A stretch of 29,345 nt of DNA from DATFEN01 sp035691285. GTDB taxonomy: Bacteria; Acidobacteriota; Vicinamibacteria; Fen-336. The notes under the pieces were generated by a model, which saw only the letters and a program-made list of their open reading frames with translations, was not told the origin of the DNA and did no database searches. A program made the position numbers and the translations under genes. This document shows, in pieces, positions 22,951-29,345 of this stretch; the stretch's first letter is position 1, and each line of letters opens with the position of its first letter. Where the stretch lies: NCBI GenBank assembly GCA_035691285.1, contig DASSJI010000263.1:1-29345 (forward strand), given 5' to 3'.

Positions 22951-25917
22951 TCAGGGCCCCGCCACCGGCCCCAGGTAGCGGTCCAGCCACTGGAGCGATT
23001 CCTTGATCTGCTGGACGCGCGGCACCGAGTGGCCGCCGGGGAACACCAGGCGCTTCTTGTGCTCCTTGGGAGTGCCGAGCAGCTCGAAGAGCGGGCGCTG
23101 GGACGTCTCGACCGGGAAGAAGAAGTCCAGCTCCCCGTTCAGGATCAAGGTGGGCTGGGTGACCCGGCCGACGTAGTTGACGGCGTCGGCCTCCGGAAGC
23201 GCGCGCTGGAAGTTCAGGCCAGCGACGTAGAGCACGTTGGCCTTGATGCGCTTCTCCACCGCCGGCAGGATCGCGCCCATGGCCCCGCCCCAGCTCACGC
23301 CGTAGTAGGCGATGCTGTCCACGTCGATGTCCGGTCGCGTCTCGAGATAGTCGATCGAGCGAGACAGGTCCTTGCCCCACATCACGACGTGATCCTTGTA
23401 GAAAGCGGTCTCCTCGGGGTAGTCCGAGCGCATCTCGCCGCCCCGCTCGTAGGTGCCCTTGTAGATCGGCCAGATCACGGCACGGCCGCTCCTCGCCAGG
23501 AAGTCCACGCGGCCCAGCTCGAGCGAGGCGCTGGAGCGCGTGCTCAGCGCGCCGGATCCCGGGAAGTAGACGACGACCTGGTAGGGCGGCTTGCCTGCTG
23601 GCGGGAGGAACAGGTAGGCGATCATCCTGTCGCCGCTGTAGGCCGCGTCGAAGGAGATCTTCTGGCGCGCTCCGCTTGGAGTCAGCTTCTCCTCCTCGAC
23701 GACCGCCTCGAGGGGCGTCTTGTCGTAGTGGAACTGGCGCAGGTACTGGGCGAAGATCGCGTCCGGCACGGCCTTCTCCGCGCGGAAGTCGCGGCTCGGC
23801 AGCGGGACGCTGCGCATGAGAGCCGCCTCGTTCGCATCCTTCTCGAGAGGGCGGATGCAGCGGAAGCCGTTGATCGGCGAGCGGTCGAAGGCGGGCTGGG
23901 CGTACGAATCCGCGAACGCGTAGTCGGGGTCGCTGAAGCCGCCGCCGAGAATGAAGCGGCTCCCGCCGCTGCCGCTTTCGTTCCAGGTCCACTCCCGCAC
24001 GTTCCCCGCCAGGTCGGAAACGCCGAAGCGGCTCATGCTCTTCGTCGTGCCGACCGGGACGGGAGCCTTGCTCGCCAGATTGGAGAGCGGAACGATGCGC
24101 GAGCTGGCGACGGTGAAGGCGACGCGGTTCCAGTGGAAGATCGTGGGCAGGCTCTTCCCGGCCCAGGCGGCGTACGCCGCCGCCTCGTAGAAGCTCACGC
24201 CCGCGACGGGCAGATCGCCGCCGCCCTCGGGATACGAGCCGACCTCCCACGTGGCGGGCCCGGGACGTCCCGTGCGGTCCGTGAAGCGCGCCATCGCCTC
24301 GTTCCAGCCCAGGCGGCGGCCGCCCTCGACGAACGGCTCCCGCCAGTACTTCGGGTCGCCGTATCCGCCCGCGTCCACGAAGCGCTTGTACTCGCGCTGG
24401 CTCACCTCGTGGCGGTCCATCAGGAAGGCCGTCGTCGGCTCCTCCTTCAGGTGGTCGAGGCCCGGGAGGTAGAGCTCGAAGGCGCCGGCCGGGACGAGGA
24501 CCATGCCGTCCGGGACCTCGCCCGGCGCCGGCAGCCGGTAGCTCCAGGTGTCGCCGACCAGGCCGAAGTTCCAGATCACGTCGTCGACCGTGGCCCGGCC
24601 AGGCAGCGTCAGCCGGACGCGCGTGAAGCCGCGCGGGTAGGCGATCTGCTGGAGCGGCGTCGTGCCGATCGCGACAGGAGCGGCGTCGGGCTCGTCGTAG
24701 TACCAGGCATCGACGGAGGCCCCGGGTGGGTCGGAGGTGATCGTGATGGAGCGCGTGAACTTCGGGCGAAGCCGCTCGAGCGCCGGCTCCCCAGAGGTCG
24801 CCGCCTCGACCCTGCGGGCGAGCACGAACGCATCCCAGCTCTCCCGGCCCTCCTCGAGGCCCTGGATCCGCTCGACGACCGCCTCGAGCTGGGGCAGCGC
24901 CTCGGTCCGGACCCAGCGCTCACGGGCGCTGCGCCCGAACCACCAGGTCGCGACCGCTGCCACCAGGACCGCCGCGGCGGCCGCCAGGGCGATCCGCCCG
25001 CGTCGCGTCGGCCCCGGCCGCGCGCCCGGGCGGGCGGGATCGGAGAGGAGCTCGTCGCGCAGCGTGCGCAGCTCCTCGCGCAGAGGAGCCGCCGTCGGAT
25101 ATCGCGCAGCGGCCTCCTTCTCCAGGCAGTGGCGGATGATCCGGTCGAGGGGCGCGGGGACCGACGGGGCGAGCGTCGTGACGGGAGCAGGCGAGTCACG
25201 CAGGATCGACGACAGGATCGAGACGCTGTTGTCGCCTCCGAACGGCCGGCGCCCTGTCGACAGCTCGTAGAGGACGGTGCCGAGCGAGAAGACGTCGGAA
25301 CGCGTGTCGACCGGCTTGCCCTGGGCCTGCTCGGGCGACATGTAGGCCACCGTGCCGAGCAACGTTCCGGCCTCCGTGAGGGGCCGGTCCAGCGTCCCGG
25401 CGGCCGAGAGCGCGCTGGCCGCGGTTCCGACGGATGCGGACACGTGCTTGGCGAGGCCGAAGTCGAGGATCTTGACGTGGCCGTCCTGCGAGACGACGAC
25501 GTTGTCGGGCTTCAGGTCGCGGTGGACGATGCCAGCCTGGTGCGCCTTGGCCAGGCCGTCGGCGATCTGGGTCGCCACGTCGAGGAGATGGCGCGGTGGC
25601 ATCGGTCCCTCGGCCAGCATCTCCCGCAGCGTGCGTCCCTCCACGAGCTCCATCGCCACGTAGAGCACGTCGCCCTGGGACCCGATGTCGTGGACGGTGA
25701 CGATGTTGGGGTGGTTCAGCGCCGATGCGGCGCGCGCCTCCTGCTCGAAGCGGGCGCGCCTCGCCGCGTCGCCGGCGAATTCCTGGGGCAGGACCTTGAG
25801 GGCCACGTCGCGCCCGAGGCGCGGGTCCCGGGCGCGGTAAACCTCTCCCATGCCCCCGGCGCCGAGGGGCGAGACGACCTCGTAGGGGCCGAGGCGCGTC
25901 CCCGTGGCGACTGCCAT
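22951..25917 (-). CDS. Ser/Thr protein kinase - PEGA-like - FGE-like - alpha/beta-hydrolase fusion
   Basis: The product has 988 residues, starting at ATG 25917. Kinase domain 11-275: LGAGGMGEVYRA (glycine loop), K41, HRDLKPDN (132-139), DFG (152-154) and a SPEQ activation segment; all catalytic residues are intact. A transmembrane segment (309-327) puts the rest outside the cytoplasm. Residues 388-465 look like a PEGA-type beta domain (ITSDPPGASVDAWYYDE). Residues 468-690 form a formylglycine-generating-enzyme/SUMF1-like domain (MVLVPAGAFEL, DRHEVSQREYKRFVDAGGY, DLPVAGVSFYEAAAYAAWAGK, DLAGNVREWTWN, GFRCIRP). Residues about 700-985 form an alpha/beta hydrolase with nucleophile S875 (GVSWGG), D931 (NGELDFFFP) and H963 (GGHS). 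Inference: kinase inside, hydrolase outside, on one chain. The hydrolase substrate is unknown. Confidence 0.92.
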   Translation of the reverse strand: MAVATGTRLGPYEVVSPLGAGGMGEVYRARDPRLGRDVALKVLPQEFAGDAARRARFEQEARAASALNHPNIVTVHDIGSQGDVLYVAMELVEGRTLREMLAEGPMPPRHLLDVATQIADGLAKAHQAGIVHRDLKPDNVVVSQDGHVKILDFGLAKHVSASVGTAASALSAAGTLDRPLTEAGTLLGTVAYMSPEQAQGKPVDTRSDVFSLGTVLYELSTGRRPFGGDNSVSILSSILRDSPAPVTTLAPSVPAPLDRIIRHCLEKEAAARYPTAAPLREELRTLRDELLSDPARPGARPGPTRRGRIALAAAAAVLVAAVATWWFGRSARERWVRTEALPQLEAVVERIQGLEEGRESWDAFVLARRVEAATSGEPALERLRPKFTRSITITSDPPGASVDAWYYDEPDAAPVAIGTTPLQQIAYPRGFTRVRLTLPGRATVDDVIWNFGLVGDTWSYRLPAPGEVPDGMVLVPAGAFELYLPGLDHLKEEPTTAFLMDRHEVSQREYKRFVDAGGYGDPKYWREPFVEGGRRLGWNEAMARFTDRTGRPGPATWEVGSYPEGGGDLPVAGVSFYEAAAYAAWAGKSLPTIFHWNRVAFTVASSRIVPLSNLASKAPVPVGTTKSMSRFGVSDLAGNVREWTWNESGSGGSRFILGGGFSDPDYAFADSYAQPAFDRSPINGFRCIRPLEKDANEAALMRSVPLPSRDFRAEKAVPDAIFAQYLRQFHYDKTPLEAVVEEEKLTPSGARQKISFDAAYSGDRMIAYLFLPPAGKPPYQVVVYFPGSGALSTRSSASLELGRVDFLARSGRAVIWPIYKGTYERGGEMRSDYPEETAFYKDHVVMWGKDLSRSIDYLETRPDIDVDSIAYYGVSWGGAMGAILPAVEKRIKANVLYVAGLNFQRALPEADAVNYVGRVTQPTLILNGELDFFFPVETSQRPLFELLGTPKEHKKRLVFPGGHSVPRVQQIKESLQWLDRYLGPVAGP

Positions 25918-26274
25918 CTTCGGGGTCGGAGTCTACCAGGGAAGCTTCTTGCGGCCCGGCGGGTGACAAGCCAGCCCCGGAGTATCGGATTCACGGCCAC
26001 AGGCAGACCGCTCGACCACCGGCCGAAGCGCCCCGTGCCGCCGCACGAAGCAGGAGGGCATCCATTCCCTGGAGACGCGCTGCGAGCGGGCGAGAGGAAG
26101 TCTCCGCCCCCAGGTGGGTCAGGACGGGGCCGGTCGGATGATCGACATGAGGACCCACATCCCCGGCGAGCTAGGTATCCGAAACACGAAGACACCGTCG
26201 CCGTCACCGAGTCCGGTTGCGAGAACCTCGCCCAAGGTGCTCGGGCGCGCCGGAAGAGCCTGGGTGATCCCGCT
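25918..26274. other. Intergenic stretch with no gene seen
   Basis: Apart from the tail of the arsC-like relic, this segment between the kinase-hydrolase gene and the arsenic operon has no reading frame with recognisable protein features. No convincing promoter for the kinase gene is visible upstream of 25917. Local composition includes more AT-containing codons than its neighbours, consistent with decaying sequence. Confidence 0.5.
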
Positions 26275-26376
26275 CTCGGCCATCTGCGACCGACAGGAGT
26301 TTCCGGTGCAGAGAACGAGGACGCCCTTTGCGGTCGCTGGCCATGTCCGATCCTCGGGGAAGGCGGTCTGGATCAT
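26119..26376 (-). pseudogene. Relic of a low-molecular-weight phosphatase-type arsenate reductase (arsC)
   Basis: An 85-codon frame contains, at 26275-26322, VLVLCTGNSCRSQMAE, the diagnostic P-loop start of thioredoxin-coupled ArsC and related LMW tyrosine phosphatases (C-x5-R with C-T-G-N-S-C-R-S-Q-M-A-E). In intact ArsC this sits at the extreme N-terminus and is followed by about 120 residues including SAGT and the resolving Cys pair. Here similarity ends right after MAE, and the frame stops 52 codons later. The other two frames do not restore it. It lies antiparallel to and directly upstream of arsR, in an arsenic island, so a truncated arsC is the simplest reading. A small functional protein with a borrowed P-loop is less likely. 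Confidence 0.6.
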
Positions 26377-26385
26377 CGGATCCGG

Positions 26386-26414
26386 TTGACCGCCCAGGCG
26401 GAGGGTGCTACATT
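26386..26414 (+). promoter_or_regulatory. Sigma-70-type promoter of the arsenic operon
   Basis: TTGACC (26386-26391) and TACATT (26409-26414) are separated by 17 bases, and a TG lies one base before the -10. The predicted start near 26420 leaves a leader of about 10 bases before ATG 26430, with no evident Shine-Dalgarno sequence close to it. Confidence 0.6.
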
Positions 26415-26432
26415 TCGCTTGATATCGAAATG
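26411..26432 (+). promoter_or_regulatory. Inverted-repeat operator for ArsR
   Basis: CATTTCG-N8-CGAAATG is a perfect 7-base inverted repeat with an AT-rich centre (CTTGATAT), similar in style to ArsR operators. It covers the end of the -10 box, the predicted transcription start and the ATG of arsR itself, so bound repressor would block initiation. It implies autoregulation relieved by arsenite. Confidence 0.6.
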
Positions 26433-26842
26433 GCGAAACTACTGTCCGCGACCGTACACGCGCTGAAGGCGCTCGCCCACCCGGGCCGGCTGCGCATCCT
26501 GGCCATGCTGCGCGGGGGCGAGCTGTGCGTGTGCCAGATGACCGCCGTTCTCGACCTTGCCGCTTCGACCGTCTCGGCCCACCTCGCCGATCTCAAGCGC
26601 GCCGGCTTGGTCGGGGAGAGGAAGGACGGCCGCTGGGTGTTCCACCGCCTCGAGCAGGGCGAGGCCGCAGCGGCCCTGCTCGGGCCGGTGTGGAAGGCGA
26701 TCGCACGAGACCCTCAGGTGGAAGCCGACGCGCGGCTGCTGCGCGAGCTGCGGCGCGTGGACGTCGAGGAGCTGTGCCGGGTGGACCTCGACCTCAAGCG
26801 CCTTGGGATCAAGCGGCCGGCCGCAATCGAGGCGGGGGCGCG

Positions 26843-26846
<4 letters not shown>
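26430..26846 (+). CDS. arsR: ArsR-family arsenic-responsive repressor
   Basis: The product has 138 residues, starting at ATG 26430 (an upstream in-frame ATG at 26328 would run through the promoter). It is a winged helix with ALKALAHPGRLRILAMLRGGELCVCQMTAVL, recognition helix STVSAHLADLKRAGLV and wing RKDGRWVFHRL. C33 and C35 in ELCVCQ form the As(III)-binding pair of classical ArsR; C116 near the C-terminus could be a third ligand. The C-terminal extension (EELCRVDLDLKRLGIKRP) is longer than in E. coli ArsR. It represses its own operon, and its stop overlaps the ACR3 start (ATGA). Confidence 0.93.
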
Positions 26847-27922
<1,076 letters not shown>

Positions 27923-27931
27923 GAGTCATCC

Positions 27932-28177
27932 ATGGCCGTCCACGTGATCGAGGTGCTCGGGCACGGCTGCCCGAGGTGCTTCGAGACCCACCGCGTCGTC
28001 CGTCACGTCGTCGACGAAGCGAAGCTCGACTGCCAGGTGCAGAAGAGCGAGTCGGTCGACCGGCTGATCGAGCTGGGTGTGCTGAAGACGCCGGCCGTCG
28101 CGTTCGACGGCAAGGTCGTCCTGTCCGGCCACATCCCGAAGGCGGACGAGGTCAAGCGGCTGCTCGGTCTCGCCTGA
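27932..28177 (+). CDS. Thioredoxin-like small redox protein (CPRC)
   Basis: The product has 81 residues, starting at ATG 27932. The fold is thioredoxin-like: VHVIEVLGHGCPRCFETHRVV with redox pair C13/C16, the cis-Pro segment LKTPAVAFDGKVVLSG, and a final helix PKADEVKRLLGLA. It matches the small redox-active disulfide protein 2 / MTH895 type, which is often beside DUF318 permeases and arsenic genes. It starts 9 bases after acr3. A reductase or metalloid-carrying role for the neighbouring permease is an inference. Confidence 0.9.
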   Translation: MAVHVIEVLGHGCPRCFETHRVVRHVVDEAKLDCQVQKSESVDRLIELGVLKTPAVAFDGKVVLSGHIPKADEVKRLLGLA

Positions 28178-28194
28178 GCCCCGCACCGCGGGGC
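28178..28194 (+). other. Intercistronic GC hairpin
   Basis: GCCCCGC and GCGGGGC form perfect 7-base arms around an ACC loop, directly after the thioredoxin-like stop codon. No T-run follows. It may lower read-through into, or protect the 3' end upstream of, the permease gene. Confidence 0.4.
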
Positions 28195-28220
28195 CTCCCG
28201 GGCCCGGAGGGGCCGCTTCG

Positions 28221-29345
28221 ATGTCCGAACGCTGGAAGCTCGTCCTGATGCTAGGAGCCTTCGGCCTCGCCTTCTTCCTGCCGATCGAGAGCTCGCGCAC
28301 GCAGGGGGCGCTCCTGGAGGGCTTCTGGCTGCTCAAGGACTACGCGCGGCAGCACGTGCTGCTGTGCCTGGTGCCGGCCTTCTTCATCGCCGGAGCGATC
28401 TCTCAGTTCGTGAGCCAGGGCGCCGTGCTGCGCCACCTCGGCGCCAAGGCCCCGCGTCCCGTGGCCTACGGCGTCGCGTCCGTGTCCGGCAGCATCCTCG
28501 CCGTCTGCTCCTGCACGGTGCTCCCGCTCTTCGCCTCGATCTACCGGCGCGGGGCCGGCCTCGGCCCGGCGACGTCCTTCCTCTACTCCGGCCCGGCCAT
28601 CAACGTGCTGGCCATGATCCTCACCGCGCGCGTGCTGGGCCTGCAGCTCGGCTTGGCGCGGGCGTTGGGCGCCGTCGTCTTCGCGGTCGTCGTCGGCGTC
28701 CTGATGGCGGTCCTCTTCCGGCGCGAGGAGGCTGAGAGGCAGAAGAACGGCGCCGACCCGTTCGCGGCTGCGGCCGCCGAGCATGCGCCGAGGCAGGCGT
28801 GGCAGGACGCGAGCTTCCTCGGCGCCATGGTCGCGGTCCTCGTCTTCGCCAACTGGGGTGCGCCCAACCAGGCGGTGGGCTTCTTCGCCGCGATCTACCG
28901 CGTCCACTGGCCGCTCACCGCTGCGCTGCTGGTAGCGCTTTTCTGGATGATGTCCCGCTGGTACTCGAAAGACGAGCTCGAGCTGTGGGTCCAGGCCAGC
29001 TGGGGCTTCGCGAAGCAGATCACGCCGCTCTTGCTCGGCGGGATCCTGGTGTCCGGCTGGCTGATGGGGCGGCCAGACGTCGACGCCGGGCTCGTGCCCT
29101 CGTCGTGGGTTGCCGGAGTGGTTGGAGGCAGCTCGCTCAGCGCCAACTTCCTCGCTTCGTTCGCGGGGGCGCTCATGTACTTCGCCACGCTCACCGAGGT
29201 GCCGATCCTGCAGACGCTCCTGGGCTCTGGGATGGGACAGGGTCCGGCACTCTCGCTGCTGCTGGCCGGTCCGGCGCTGTCGCTTCCGAGCATGCTGGTC
29301 ATCAACTCGTACCTGGGCCCCCGCAAGACGACGGCCTATGTCGCC
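28221..29345 (+). CDS. DUF318/ArsP-type permease (SO_0444-like), 3' end beyond window
   Basis: A total of 375 codons are open from ATG 28221 (GGAGGGG about 9 bases upstream) to the window edge. The family pattern is two related membrane halves: AGAISQFVSQGAVLRHLG with VASVSGSILAVCSCTVLPLFASIYRRGAGLGPATSFLYSGPAINV (the CSC pair C96/C98), then VVGGSSLSANFLASFAGALMYFATLTEVPI and PSMLVINSYLGPRKT in the second half. A cytoplasmic linker (EEAERQKNGADPF) joins them. Relatives export organoarsenicals (ArsP) or copper/zinc (SO_0444). The ars context favours arsenic, though the CxC pair could also bind soft metals. Confidence 0.9.
   Translation, partial: MSERWKLVLMLGAFGLAFFLPIESSRTQGALLEGFWLLKDYARQHVLLCLVPAFFIAGAISQFVSQGAVLRHLGAKAPRPVAYGVASVSGSILAVCSCTVLPLFASIYRRGAGLGPATSFLYSGPAINVLAMILTARVLGLQLGLARALGAVVFAVVVGVLMAVLFRREEAERQKNGADPFAAAAAEHAPRQAWQDASFLGAMVAVLVFANWGAPNQAVGFFAAIYRVHWPLTAALLVALFWMMSRWYSKDELELWVQASWGFAKQITPLLLGGILVSGWLMGRPDVDAGLVPSSWVAGVVGGSSLSANFLASFAGALMYFATLTEVPILQTLLGSGMGQGPALSLLLAGPALSLPSMLVINSYLGPRKTTAYVA

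Noticed and set aside
22759..26466. A 1235-codon plus-strand open frame
   Set aside because: It is antisense to the kinase-hydrolase gene and shows only charged low-complexity repeats typical of shadow frames.
28197..28212. Second GC palindrome before the DUF318 permease as a terminator
   Set aside because: It includes the ribosome binding site and is mostly short GC runs expected at this composition; no T-run follows.

Overview
The window is a GC-rich stretch of ordinary bacterial chromosome, densely coded, with no tRNA, rRNA, CRISPR array or recognisable insertion sequence. Lipoprotein and secretion signals, a sigma-54-type activator, a large chemotaxis operon and a eukaryote-like Ser/Thr kinase fused to a hydrolase fit a free-living Gram-negative soil or sediment bacterium (Myxococcota, Acidobacteriota or Rokubacteria-like). 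The sequence alone does not fix the phylum.

Layout. (1) 1-1085, minus: a sodium:solute symporter running off the left edge, divergent from (2) 1117-2802, a secreted six-hairpin glycosidase-like protein. (3) 2882-3442: a small exported Cys-rich protein. (4) 3460-8673, plus: a tight block encoding a MoaD/ThiS-like protein ending in GG, a six-Asp-box BNR protein, a PfkB kinase fused to a domain I read as queuosine-5'-phosphate-glycosylase-like (Qng1/DUF2419) with an added four-Cys motif, a concentrative nucleoside transporter, and a nucleoside phosphorylase. It reads as a modified-nucleoside uptake and salvage operon. (5) 8648-17363, minus: an eleven-gene chemotaxis operon, in transcription order REC, EAL, CheY-like REC, GAF, CheD, free-standing Hpt, CheA lacking its own Hpt, chemoreceptor, CheW, CheR, CheB. 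Most junctions are stop/start overlaps. A candidate -24/-12 promoter lies just in front. (6) 17524-22354, minus: an NtrC-type regulator and a membrane histidine kinase with six predicted PAS domains. (7) 22386-22886: an NTF2-like lipoprotein. (8) 22951-25917: a 988-residue protein kinase / PEGA-like / formylglycine-generating-enzyme-like / alpha/beta-hydrolase fusion. (9) 26119-26376: a broken arsC-like relic. (10) 26386-29345, plus: an arsenic operon with ArsR (promoter and operator overlapping its own start codon), an ACR3 arsenite efflux permease, a CPRC thioredoxin-like protein and a DUF318/ArsP-type permease cut by the right edge.

How the parts may work together. The region 4 genes would import a nucleoside, phosphorylate it, cleave its glycosidic bond and recover the base, with a phosphorylase as a parallel route. 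Regions 5 and 6 would couple a two-component system to chemotaxis and cyclic-di-GMP, if the sigma-54 link is real. Region 10 is a self-regulated arsenic exporter. The most novel items are the kinase-glycosylase fusion and its operon, the Hpt/CheA split and the kinase-hydrolase fusion.
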